This document shows positions 1 through 12,643 of a DNA stretch of 64,000 nt, in pieces. This DNA comes from Calamus simplicifolius (taxonomy: Eukaryota > Streptophyta > Magnoliopsida > Arecales > Arecaceae). Numbering within the stretch: position 1 is the stretch's first letter; each line of letters begins with the position of its first letter. The stretch lies in contig UESW01001594.1 of NCBI GenBank assembly GCA_900491605.1, positions 127,374 through 191,373 of the forward strand, written 5' to 3'. The notes under the pieces are model-generated. The model was not told where the DNA came from. It saw nothing but the letters and a program-made list of their open reading frames with translations, and ran no database searches. The position numbers and the translations under genes are program-made.

Positions 1-1046
1 GTTTCCTTTTATGGTCTACACCTTGGACTTCGCGGGACACACATAACCTAGCTCCCAAGAATATTGTCCTTACACCGCCATTCCCTATGACTCGGGATAA
101 TATTCTTAGTCGTGATTTATTTCCACCAGAAAATCACAACTGCACTCTAGGATATGCGTGACATTTACGTCGAGATAAAATAAATTGTCAAATAAGACAA
201 TCTCATCCCTGGCTTATGAGATCGATATGCAAATGGTTCCTTCATGTGACACTCGAATATTGGCATCAAGTAATTTATATACTATCACTTGTCCAATATC
301 CATCTAACACCTTGAGCTCTAAGTTCCCTCATATCCATCCACTGAGCGTCATGAATCAACCAGTCGATTGATCATGTCTACGCTCGATCTATAAAGATTA
401 CTATGCATAGTTTTAAGATGGATTAATTTGAACCTCTCAAGAGAATGTTATTACTTTCTCATGGAAAGTACATGAATGACTATATTGCGAGTATGTTCTT
501 AGACCCTAGTGGCATATGCCCAACCCACCGAGTATTAATCATTTATGGACTTTGCTTATTTGTGAATCAAAGCATATACGCTATAAGTCTAAGTTCAGTG
601 ACTTGCTTAAGCTTAAGAACAATCGTACTCTCATAGCTATGAGTTAAATTTCATGATAGTACATTTCTAAAATTTATTCTCATGTAAGTTCGTCAATACG
701 CAATATACGTACTAGTATATTAATTCGAGAATCCCTCTCAAATAGTTAAGACAAACTATTTCCCCAATTGAAAATTATGTATACTTCAATTTCTCATAAT
801 AAAGCCCCTAACTTTATTAAAATTGTGACAATTATATTTCGAATGTAATAAAATGATCTCGTGTCTTTTGTACTCATGTGCAAAGCATCTCGAGCACTCA
901 AAATCATTATTTCTAACATTCGTAGACCTTTCAAGAGAATTACATACAACAAGTATATATGATGCAAATATCAAATCATTTATTATATATCATCTGATGT
1001 CAATCATCATAGAAAAATTATGTCTTTTAGATCATAATTTCCAACA
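1..1046 (-). mobile_element. Partial Copia-type LTR, clipped by the left window edge
   Basis: Read on the minus strand, the segment opens at 1046 with TGTTGGAAATTATGATC, a typical plant Copia LTR start, and runs off the left edge. No long coding frame is present. The phrases near 1-120 (read in reverse: swapped-strand text about a clipped GGGAGCTAGG and a CCAAGGTGTAGACCAT motif) are of the kind found inside long Copia (SIRE-like) LTRs. No polypurine tract lies beside the 1046 end, so this is either the 5' LTR of an element further left or a solo LTR. Short open frames inside it are not genes. Confidence 0.6.
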
Positions 1047-1785
1047 GCAAAAAGATGGAGTGATCGCCCATGTATGGTAGCACAAACTAATTATTTGTTG
1101 GCCCTGGTCAACAAAGTAGATACCTAATAAAATTCACTTCTGGCCCAGTACTGCCAACAAATCTGATGCATCTCACAGTTTAAAAATAATAATATAGCAA
1201 ACTCAACTGAATTGCGTTGCTGTCCCTAACTAAAATGAGATGAATAAAAGCTGATATATCCACAGGCATTTTCTACTGCAAGCTTGCAAAGAGGAGCTAG
1301 CTTAACTTATGCTTGTATCCAAGTGGTGCATAAACCATTGGCTACTAAGTATATGCCATAAGATTCGTGAGCAAATATTGGTACTTTTTAGCCATGTTCC
1401 AACTAGCGGAACCTCACGTACAAAACTACAGTGAACTGCATACCTTTGAGAAAATCAGCACTCAGTAACCTTGAGCAACCATTGATGGAATTTTGTGTTT
1501 TCCTTTATAAATAGAGTGGGAGATCGAGGATATGGAAATGGTTCATTTAGTAATAGATTCATGTGGTTCCTTTTACCATGGATGCACTGGAGGAAAGAAA
1601 GTAATCGGCAAGTCCTATAAGAATTTACGTTAATGGTTGATTACTAAGCGATGCTTTTAATTACTCAGTCTAGAAGTTCTCGCTAGTACCTGTTCTTTGA
1701 GGGGTTTATCATGCAAATTATTCCTTCATCTTGGCTAAATAATTCTCTACGGTTGATAGATTTAGCTGACTGCACCTAAATTAGG
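1047..1785. other. Intergenic, no gene seen
   Basis: This is unremarkable AT-rich sequence between the LTR remnant and the AT-rich tract. I see no coding frame with recognisable content, no RNA gene and no clear repeat. Confidence 0.5.
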
Positions 1786-2085
1786 ATTAAGATTATTATT
1801 ATTATTATTGTTGATGATACTATAATTAAGACACTGAATATTATAAAAAAATATAATATTATTATAATTTTTTTATCTTATATAATTATATAGATATAAT
1901 AATATTTTTATAATATTTTATTATATTTTAATATAATTATTATATTATATCATAATTTATTTATAATATTTTAAAAGCATATGATATGATATAGTTTTTA
2001 TGATATTATATAATTATATTATATTATATTATATATATTAAAATATTAAATATATTTATTCCTATGAAAATAGTTTTTCAACAAA
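1786..2085. repeat. AT-rich low-complexity tract
   Basis: The segment is almost entirely A and T: ATT trinucleotide runs at about 1792-1810, then irregular TATAAT/ATTATA strings. It has the look of a decayed microsatellite and sits directly before the poly-T end of the LINE fragment. Confidence 0.7.
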
Positions 2086-2117
2086 ATAAAAAACGTTTTG
2101 GGCGTAAGTTTTAGGAT

Positions 2118-3460
2118 GAAGTTTTTTTTTTTTTTTTGAAACAAGCGGGTGATCACACCATCCTGGTGCGAGTTAAGCCCGAAAGATTAGAAAACAAAAT
2201 TTGCTAAAGTACAATAGGGTATGGGTCCCTCTGCTTCCAAAGTCAAAAACAAGAGTGATGGGTTACTGAAGCTGCAACCCAATCAGCCGCTGAGTTCCGA
2301 TATATATGTCAGATCTGGATCATGCATACATCCTGGAGGACAAACCAAATGTCATGAATCAAGGGGTTGTTAGTAGATGAGTGATCTCGCAGATCCTGCC
2401 TGATCCATCGAATAACAAGAGTAAGTGAATCTCCTTCAATGCTGAGACGGCGAGCTCCAAGAGTGCGGGTAGCATAGGAGATGCCAGCTCATGCTGCATG
2501 AAGCTCAGCCATAGGGACAGATGAATCTAGAATACCAAATACACCCATTGCTAACATAGCTCCATCTGACCCCCTGATAACAAAAGCTAAGCTTGTAGAT
2601 CTACCTCTGACACCACCATCAAAGTTAATTTTGACAGAACCTGAAGGTATGGGCTTCCAAGAGACGAAGACTGTATGACGGTGCGCTACCAAGGCAGCAG
2701 GGGAGTCCCAGAGGTCAGGTCTGTCAAAATTATGGGCAGTGTCATGAAGTGTATACTCTGCAGATAAAAGGCTGCTTTCCTTAAGATCCTATGAATAGGT
2801 ACAACCTTATCAGTAAAAACAAGGAGATTCCTAGACAACCATATCTGATAAGCAGTGTAGGCCCAGGTAACTCTCTGCATCTGAATGCCCCGTCGAGAAG
2901 CCTGATATATAAAGCGCAGGAAGGACAATTACCGAGGTCTAGTATCATCCTCCCAAGAGTGATGACCCAATGTTTGCCATATCAATCTCGCTCTGAGACA
3001 AGTAAAGATGGCATGATTGGTAGTTTCTTTCTCTATACCACACAGTGGACATACAGGCTGGAGGCCAAGTTCCATCCAGAAAGTAGTACGCAGGTAGGAA
3101 GACAATCCCATGCCAGCTTTCATATAAAGAGTCTAATCCTGGGTTGGATAGAAAGCTGCCATATCCATGCCGCATCAATTGTGTTCTGGGGCTGTGACTT
3201 GTAGATCTTCATAAGATCCCTGATGGGAGCACGACGAATATAAGATCACCTCCATAATCGGATATCGGAGGTATGTCCTGAAGCAAGGGGCCTAATAAGA
3301 ATTCGACGTGAGAGCTTATCCCCGAAAAGACAGGATACATTGAAAGTATGCCAAGCAAGGTAGTCCTGACTAATCAAGTCATTGACTTACATGCTACTCT
3401 AAACATCTATGCTGACAAATGTAGGCCATCAAGACAAGGAAAGACCTACAATTCATGTAT
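2118..3460 (-). mobile_element. 5'-truncated LINE (non-LTR retrotransposon) fragment
   Basis: The poly-T run at about 2120-2137 is the poly(A) tail of a minus-strand insertion. Reading backwards from it come an RNase H-like segment (KINFDGGVRGRS, then AFVIRGSDGA and MAELHAA, about 2490-2640) and the C-terminal cysteine/histidine motif CPLCGIEKETTNHAIFTC (about 3000-3060). Both match the corresponding parts of the plus-strand LINE at 14761-19256, including the last bases before the tail. Similarity to that copy fades near 3455-3460, which I take as the 5' truncation point. Frameshifts and stops break the frame, so this is a dead copy. Confidence 0.85.
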
Positions 3461-4187
3461 CCTGAATCATAGTTATCAGAACCAGACCGAATCGACGGTT
3501 GGATTGGTTGAACCAGGACTCGAAGGTCAAGCTGGTCCGGTTCTAATATAAAACTGAATGTATAAGTGATCTAAAATAACCCGGCCAACCCATCCGATTC
3601 ACTTATGAACCAATCAATCTAGCCTGAACTAAATGAGCTCACGAATTTTATTATCATGTTAATATTAAATTTTTAATAAATATATTTTTATATTAAAACA
3701 ATTTATCGATGTTTTAATAAGTGATCAAACAATTAAACCAGTGATATGATAACTTAAGCCCTTAGCAGGTTAATGTCCAAGCCAGGTCTGACAACTATAT
3801 GCTGAACTACATCTTTTTGAACATAGATACCAAGCTATATCTACTGCGAGAGGAAAGAGGTATATCTACCAGGAGAAGAAATGATATCTATTGCAAGAAT
3901 AAAGATATCAATCTCACATTCATGCATTGAAGGGCCTCGCTATGCTGCTTTTTTTTAATATAACTCTCAGATCGACGATGCTCAAATCAAAGTCGTTCAT
4001 GAAACCGATCTCAACTGATGATCGGATAAAGTGGTTTGCCCTTCCAAATTGTTTTTCTGCCCCTTCTCAGCTCGAGATCCATCTCTTCGCTTCATTTCTC
4101 CTCTTCGCGCTCTTCTATCATTCTATGGCGACGGCTAGGAACTAGGCTCATGGAGAGAAAGGGCACGATTGGCAAACTAGTCACATG
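3461..4187. other. Intergenic sequence upstream of the FtsH gene
   Basis: There is no recognisable gene. About 3475-3545 contains phrases rich in GAACC/GGTTC (for example GGTTGAACCAGG) that resemble dispersed plant repeats, but I could not define borders. About 3650-3740 is AT-rich. Confidence 0.4.
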
Positions 4188-4197
4188 GAGGATGAAG

Positions 4198-4240
<43 letters not shown>

Positions 4241-4425
4241 CAGACCGAGAGGGACACGGAGTGAGGCAGAAAATGGAGAACGGATTCCTATATCATGGAT
4301 TAAAATTGCCATCTTTAGAAGGGACGCAGAGAGGGGCGACGATCGGAAGAGAGACGGAGAATGAAGCATGAGAGAGAGAGAGAGAGAGAGGCGGACCGAG
4401 AGGGGCACGGTGTGAGGCGACATAG
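4188..4425. repeat. Duplicated segment carrying (GA)n microsatellites
   Basis: Two similar blocks lie about 170 bp apart. Each has GATGAAGCA, a GA run (about 4201-4238 and 4371-4390), then a purine-rich tail containing GACCGAGAGGG and a GTGAGGC motif. The copies differ in GA-run length and at scattered bases. They lie about 0.6-0.85 kb upstream of the FtsH start codon. Confidence 0.75.
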
Positions 4426-4715
4426 GAAGGAGGCGACGTTGGATGATCCTACGGTGGATGGGGAAAGGGGTAAGTCAACAAGACCCTCATGGAATCTTGG
4501 TCCCCAAGCAATAGGCTTGCTCATGGTTCTAGAAGGCCTCAAAACTCTTCCATTCGATCTTTTCCGTCTGGCGTGCCGCCGACGTTGTGGTCATTCCCTT
4601 GCCACTCACCCTCCGTCACAGAATTCATAACAGCCTGCAATGCTTCTCGGATAATTAGGCTTCAATCAAAACACACTACATACATACATGCCACGTTGCA
4701 GATTCATGATATTTT

Positions 4716-5043
4716 GGTGGGCCCCATTTTCTGATACAAATTTATTCTTTTTTGTTCAACCCTATCCTTCCTGCGTACCAAACGCAGCCTCTAATTGTGC
4801 TAACGGAAGGTGGGGGGTGCAAGCGTCCAGAGGCCGAACCCGACCATTTCCAATTTCTCCGAGGGACGACCGTGAAGCCCTAGAACTAGAGACCCCCTTC
4901 GTCCTTCGACTCCCACGACCTTCATTTCATCTTTTGCCCTCCTACCCCGGTTAATCGGATCCGAAACCCTCGTTCTAGGGTTCTTAGCTAACTTTTTTTC
5001 TCAGCCTCTGTTCCCCGGTTTATGCGCTATCTCACGGAAAAGA
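4716..5043 (+). promoter_or_regulatory. Probable promoter and 5' UTR of the FtsH gene
   Basis: A GGTGGGCCCC element at 4716-4725 fits the GGGCCC/TGGGCC (TCP or site II) type common upstream of plant nuclear genes for mitochondrial and housekeeping proteins. The following sequence is CT-rich, as plant 5' UTRs often are, and leads to the ATG at 5044. No convincing TATA box is visible, which also fits a housekeeping gene. An out-of-frame upstream ATG occurs at 5022. The transcription start is not determined. Confidence 0.4.
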
Positions 5044-8000
5044 ATGATCTTTTCCAGGCTTGGGCGCTCCCTCTCGCGATCCTCGCGTTCCCGATTCGAA
5101 ACGGTAAGTTCTTTTCTCATACCTCTCTTTAATCTTTTCTGTCGCTCTTCTTCCGTTTTGTGCTGCTCTTATGTATCGGTTTCCATCTTAAGGGCGCTTT
5201 CTTGGGTAATTATGGTGTAAGGTCTGGGTGTTTAAAAGAAGCCCTTCCGCGGTCACCGGGTTTTCGTGGTGACAATGGAGGTTTAGGGTTTCTGAGGAGT
5301 TATTTGACTCCATTGGAGCGAATAAGGCTCTTGGAGCCAGGAATTACCAGCGCGATTGGAGATTCTTGCTAGCGAATCCTAGCTTTAGACGTCTCTTTTC
5401 TACTGAATCACCGGACAAGAAGAGTAAGTAGGGGTTTAAAGTTTCGATCTTCCAATGTTTGTTTTTTCTCCGGCTATCTCTCTTTGTTTGCTAGCTATAT
5501 TCATTTTGTAATGTTCTGTCTCATTAATTGCTAGATTATGAGAACTACTACCCAAAGAATAAGAAGGAAACTCCGAAAGGAAATGAGAACAACAAATCGG
5601 ATTCGAAAGGTATGTGGTATTATTATATCTTCTTTATTGTTTATTACAAGAGAAGAAGAAAGTATTTTAATCCACAATCTGTAACATAACCGTTCATATA
5701 ATGGTGCCTGTATTGGATTTAGGCCCTTGATGTCTTTATAAATGAGCTTATGAGTTTAAATGTCTTACGGTGACCTTATTTTAGCTGAAGAATTCCAGGG
5801 TTATTTCTTTCTTTCTCTCTTTTTTTTTTTTCCCATGTCTTTTTCCCCTTTTTTTCTTGGCTCCATCAGCTGACATTTTGTAGATTCTTGACAAATTATT
5901 ATTACGGGGGCAAATCTTTTGATTACAATGTTGCCATTTGATTTACAGTTATAGAGCAATGATTTGTTATTTCAGCTTCTTTAATTTCTCCATCCAATCA
6001 ATGACGTCATTGAAGCTTTTTTATATATAGTTAATGAGTTTATAGGTCACAAGACAATAAAAGTATCATGCCAATGTTCAAACTGGATATCACATCTAAG
6101 TAAACAACAAGACTGGTGATCTAGTAAATAATGATGTGGTGGAAGAGATCTCCAGTCGTTTTGAAGATCCAAATATTAAAGGTGTTATACAGAAGTTATT
6201 TGATTCCAAAAAATTGGCAAGATATGAAATTTAATGATAATTGTCATGCCCAAAATATATGAAGATCTTCACTATCTAAATTTCTTCAATCTTTTGGAAG
6301 TCTTGGTTAAGATCAGTGAGAACTAAACTGATATGGATCCAAGTTAACTTGCTTGAAAGCAATAATTTTAGTTAGTTTGGTTTTCATGAACCAAATTTTG
6401 TGTTGAAGTTGAGCCAACGAGTGCGCCTCACAGTCCTAGACTGACAGGCCATAAGGCAAGGACTGGGGAGGAGGCACCTGAATCATTGTGTATAGTTTCT
6501 TCATATTTTATTGTAGTTTTTAGTTGATGTTATAGATGATAAGGATATATATTCAGCCAAGTTCTATTAAGAGTATGGTAGTTTTGCAAAGTTTACTTGC
6601 ATTTTAGAGAAGACTTAACATTTGCAGCTAACCTGGAAAAGAAATAGTGGATCATGTTTTCAGAGCATCTTATTTTTGTGACCTAGATTGTTAGAGGGAT
6701 TGCTTTAGTCAAATGCAAAGTAAAACCATGCAAAATTAGTCCCATCCAAGCCTGAACTTGGAACTATAGATTAAATTTGAGTTAAAATAGAGTACCTTTG
6801 TTCTGGATGAGTAATTGGTGCCTTATAGCCCTCATTTTGTGTTGCATAAAAGTAAGGCTGTGGTTTTATATTTAGGATGGACTAAAGGGTAAACAGATGG
6901 TAAATTTGGTATCATTTTACATATATTTGGATATGCCTGGACTTGAATTGGTACCTGCCCTAAAAGGACTTCATTTAAAGTTGAAACTAAATAGTGGTGG
7001 TGGCCATTGGGAGGGGGCGGAGGTGCTGTATAGAGAGAGAGAGAGAGAGAGAGAGGAAGGATATCAGTCTACTAGTGGCAAGATGTATTTAGAGAAAAGA
7101 GGAGGTTGGTGCAGAATTGGTGGGGCGGCCAATGATGCAGACAAGTAAAGGAGAGGAGGGGGAACTATGGATTTAACCTTTGGAGATCCTCCCTTATATG
7201 AAATATTTTAAATTTTAAAACAAATAAAATATATGAAGATATAATTTATAATGTATAATAAATAGTATATGTAATATATTGTTAGGACAGACTAGGTTAA
7301 AAATACCAATTCCGAGCCTGGCCCTATCTGATGAGCCAAAAACCCTTGCCTAAGTCCAGCAAAATCAGGTGAAGTTAGCCTACTTTGCTTGATTTTTATT
7401 GCAATTGAAAGATGGAAGGCCAAGACTGTTATGAGTCAATCTTGGATTGTGTTGAGATATGCAACTAGACAGGAAAAAGCTATTCCAAATTTGTGCAAAC
7501 TGGGATGGATCAGACTCAATGAAACCCATAGCAGTCAGAACACGAAACTAGTTCCTTGTCCATGTTCTAGTTCATTTTTATATGGATCAAATTTGGGCTA
7601 AAACCTGGCTAATTACTGGAGCAAAGTAAGTATGGAGCCTTCCTGACATCCTATTAACCAAACAATTTTTATATTGTTTCAATCATCTACATTTTTTTTA
7701 CCTTAGAATTTTTAAACAAATATATTAAGAGAATAATTTCTATTATACTGGAACTTATAGAGCTTCATTTTTATCAAGGTAATGTTTTCCCAAGTATTAA
7801 AATAAGCAATTCTTACATTTCAAAGTCGAGATGAATGGGGTTATGGGAGGAAAATGAATAACTTATGTTAGATTAGAAAAAAAGAATTTCCTTTGACCTG
7901 AGTTTAAATATTATGTTCTATTTAAGATCGACCTTAATCTGGATGCTACATCAACTCAACAGAATCCCTTTAAGATGATTTGTATTATTTATATTTGAAT

Positions 8001-8088
8001 GAAACTTCATCCACAGAATCTCATTTAAGTGATATATATTATCTGCAAGTAAAAAACATGTAATTCTTCTGAAAGTGGAACTTGTCTG

Positions 8089-8157
<69 letters not shown>

Positions 8158-11100
8158 AGTTTGTGTGTGGTTTCTTTGAAATAGCAACCTTTAATATACC
8201 ATTGATTGGTAAACATATGTATTGACATGGTAGACAGCAATCTTCCTCCTTAATGAAATACCTGCTATACTTATGCTAAGCGAATATTTTTTCTATTATT
8301 AGTAACATGATATGTCAAAATACTTGTATTTTGTGGAAGGAATTTCAGTTGGTGTATAGTGAATGAGGTTGGATTTATCTGACATCCGGTGCTTCTTTCA
8401 GCATTTATATAGTGCTTTTGCTTGATGTTTTGAGTGGAAATATTTTGCTGCAAATTTATTGAGTTTTTTTGCTTTCTTTAGAGAGTTCCAATACAGAAGA
8501 TCAGGGGAATTTTCAGGAGAATCTTATGAAGCAATTGCAGAGTTACCTCGCTCCTATGCTGTTTATTGGATTATTGTTTTCATCCTTCCCATTTGGCTCT
8601 TTTGACCAAAAAGAGGTTTGTCATGCATTTATAACCAAATAAACACATTTACATTTCATCTGCATAATGTTACATCTAAATCATAGGATTCCTTGATATT
8701 TTTATTCAATTGCATGCCACCGGTAACTTGTTTTATGCAGACAAATAAAGCTGTGCTGTTGTCCTGAGAAGACTGAATTTGCGATATTTCAGTGATAGTT
8801 GTTAGTGCCATCAATATTAATGTAATTTCTTGCTTTTTCATGTTTGCTGATGTCAGATGATTTTAATATTATTTTTTACAGATTAGTTTCCAGGAGTTTA
8901 AGAATAAGCTATTGGAACCTGGTTTAGTGGATCACATTGTTGTGTCCAATAAATCAGTTGCGAAAGTGTATGTCAGGAATTCTCCAAAGATAAGTAATCA
9001 AACAGAGGACAATGAGATCCACGGATCCACAACAAATATGCCTCCCAGGCATACTGGTAGCCAGTATAAGTATTACTTTAATATTGGAAGCGTGGAATCA
9101 TTTGAAGAAAAATTGGAGGAAGCTCAGGAAGCCTTGGGGATGGATCCTCATGATTATGTCCCTGTCAGATATGTTTCTGAAGTAATTTGGTACCAGGAAT
9201 TGCTCAGATTTGCCCCAACGGCATTTCTTGTGGGGCTTATCTACTTAATGGGACGAAGAATACAGGGTGGATTTAGCATAGGTGGTGGTGCAGGGAAAGG
9301 AAATCGTGGGATATTTAACATTGGAAAAGCTCAAGTGACAAAGATGGATAAGAATTCAAAAAATAAGGTCAGCATCTCACTTGTGCACTAGCCCTTTCTT
9401 TCCATGTATAATGTTTACGTTTAACTATTGTGGCTTGATTGTTGGATATGGATATTGAATTATGATATTGCCAAGAACTGCATGGAGACCATATTCATCA
9501 CTAACCAGTTCTGTCTTTTCAGTGTTTTATAGAATGACTTTCTCCAATGCTTTTAGTTGAATGGGTAATTATAAATTTGTACCTGCATGCCTCCTCCAGG
9601 TGTTCTTTAAAGATGTCGCTGGCTGTGATGAGGCCAAACAAGAAATTATGGAATTTGTGCACTTCTTAAAAAATCCCAAGAAGTATGAGGAACTAGGAGC
9701 AAAAATTCCCAAAGGTGCTCTTCTTGTAGGTCCACCTGGTACAGGGAAAACGCTTCTTGCAAAAGCAACAGCTGGAGAATCTGGTGTACCCTTCTTGTCT
9801 ATTTCTGGTTCAGAGTTCATGGAAATGTTTGTTGGTGTTGGACCTTCCAGGGTGAGGAACTTGTTTGCAGAAGCCCGACAGTGTGCACCTAGCATAATTT
9901 TCATCGACGAGATCGATGCAATTGGTCGAGCGAGAGGCCGTGGAGGCTTCTCGGGTGCCAATGATGAGCGTGAAAGCACCCTAAATCAATTACTAGTGGA
10001 GATGGATGGATTTGGGACAACCTCTGGGGTGGTTGTACTTGCTGGCACCAATCGGCCTGATATCTTGGACAAGGCCTTGTTAAGGCCAGGTCGGTTTGAT
10101 CGTCAAATTACGATCGACAAACCTGACATAAAAGGACGTGATCAGATATTCCGTATATATCTTAAGAAGATCAAGCTGGACAAAAATCCATCATATTACT
10201 CTCAAAGGCTAGCTGCCTTACACCTGGATTTGCTGGAGCAGACATTGCCAATGTTTGTAATGAGGCTGCTTTAATAGCTGCAAGATGTGAGGAAAAACAA
10301 GTTACAATGCAGCATTTTGAAGCTGCTATTGATCGTATAATTGGTGGTTTGGAGAAGAAAAACAAGGTAACTTCAATGTTCTGTTCATTTTCTATTTTAT
10401 ATTTATAATTGTTATGTTAACTATTGTGCTGTCCTTCTTCATTTCTGTTGCTGTTATAACCCTATTGTGCTGTCCCTCTTCATTTCTGTTGCTGTTATGA
10501 CCCTGAACCTCTTTTAGCATTGATCATTTGAGCTATTATTTAAGCCATTAGGGTGGTTTAATAGACATTTTCTCTTCTTTTGTGAGAACTTTATCATGTT
10601 CAATGGTCTATATTCGGTAATCTGGTAATTTCCTTGAGGGACATTGTGCTCATTCTGTTTTTTTTTTTTTTTTTTAATCTTGGCTTCTATTTTAAGCTAA
10701 TCAATGAAACTTATGTCATTAGACATTCTTAAACATGTAAACATAATCCATGTGTGAGAATTGAGATGAGCAAAACTTCCTTCTGTTTTGTCAATTTTCT
10801 TCTATTTTCTTTAATGAATTTTTGTTTTCAGATCTTTCAGCATTGATCATCACCTGCACCTTGCTGGATCTCTCTGCTTTTCCAGTCCCCTCTTCTCTAA
10901 TTCCATCCTCACCTTCCTGAATAGTTGGCTAGCAAATTACCAATAGAGTTTAAGCTCTTTGAAATGCTCGGCTATTGTCTTATTTGATTAGCAATGGATG
11001 TTTCCAATCATCTCCTCTGTTACATGCATTGATGGTCATACTTCCTAGTCTTGCTGGATGTTTGTTAGGTATTCTTCAAATAATACTGTCGACATTTTGT

Positions 11101-12610
11101 AGGATGATAAAAAATTAAGATAGTCTTGTTGGTTGGATTTGCAAATTCATTGTGGATTATTGGAAAGTAAGGAATAGGAAACTTTGTGAAGGAAAAGGCC
11201 TCCTTCATAAGGTCTCCTTTGTTAAACTTCTCATGTAGACATGTCAAATGGACGTCTTTTCTTTAGTTGTTAGGGTTCAACAGAGAGGGTCTGTTCAACC
11301 TGGGAAGCAATTAACTGGAGTTTCGATTGGAGCATATAGACTTGCGGTTTTAACGTTGAAATCAAGTTAACATTTTGAACTGTCTGCATGTGGTATTCTA
11401 GATGTCAGTTTTGCAAGTTAACATTTTGAACTGTCTGCATGTGGTATTCTAGCTGTCAGTTTTGATGGAATTGAGTTTTTTTTTTTTTTTAAAGAACTGG
11501 GCCCTTTCTATCTTTGAGTCCAGTGATTTCTATGTTATTTTGAGTGAGACCTCTAATGGGGACCTTGTTTTGTTATTGAAACAATTAGGCTATAAATTCA
11601 TGCTCCTCCCTTCAGCTGTATTCAGTTAGAAGTGACTACGTGAAAGTGAAGGCATCCACTTTCCCAAACCTTTCCTGAAAGTCAAGGCTTAAAATTAGCA
11701 ATTTAATCTTCATATTTGTGGACCTAAACACACAGATGTGACAACTTTCACCAGAATCTCACTTTGGTTCTGCCACTTGCACAACCAAAACACAGCCTTA
11801 GTGGAATTTGGATCTGGACAATACCATATCTTGGGTTTGCAGTGGATGGCCCTTATGAAAGGAGGGGCAGGCTTTCTTTCATATGCTTAGCTGAGCTGAC
11901 AAGCACATGGGCTTTCTTGGTCTTACTGGCATTTGTCGAGTAAATGTGCTTATAACTATTTTAGGAAAACTGCATTCACTTTTATTCCAGGTTTGGTCAG
12001 GTCCCTTGTGAGTTTTCTTGCAACGTTGTATTGTGTATACTTATTCTCCATTTTGTTGACCAATTAAAAGAAAATAGATTAAACAAGTTCCAGTTCCTTG
12101 ACAATTTGTGGTCTAAATGGAAGAAAGATATATCTTCAACTATCAGGCAATCCTGTTGTTTAAAATTATTTGTAGCATGTACAAGGATGTGCTCCATGAG
12201 ACATGAATAGTATCAGTGTTTAGTATTAACAATGCTAAACCTTCTCTGGCTATTTTTGACGTTCTTATGAGTCAATAAAGCTACTGAGAACATTTGGTAC
12301 TCTGCAAGGCATCTGACATGTGTATGACTGGCTCCTACTGAGAATATCTGGCACTCTGCCTTGCATATGACTGGCTCAAAAGCATTTGTGGTAACCTATT
12401 ATAATCTCCTCCTACTTAGTTTTTTTTTCACTATATTAATATCGACAATTTTGTAACCAAAATACTGGACTGGAGTCGGATCCTTTGTTCTGCTTCCTTT
12501 TCTCCTGCTAATGCCACAAAGATTCTTATCTTGATTTTTGTTGTTGTAACTGGCCAAGCTAATGAATGCCACTTTCTTGTTGTTAGGTGATCAGCAAGCT
12601 TGAACGCCGT

Positions 12611-12643
<33 letters not shown>

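Noticed and set aside
7951..8240. Ser-Leu repeat proteins on the minus strand
   Set aside because: Direct translation of the (GA)n microsatellite in FtsH intron 3.
9569..9979. 136-codon frame on the minus strand of FtsH exon 6
   Set aside because: It is the reverse shadow of the AAA domain exon, whose plus-strand frame carries Walker A and B.
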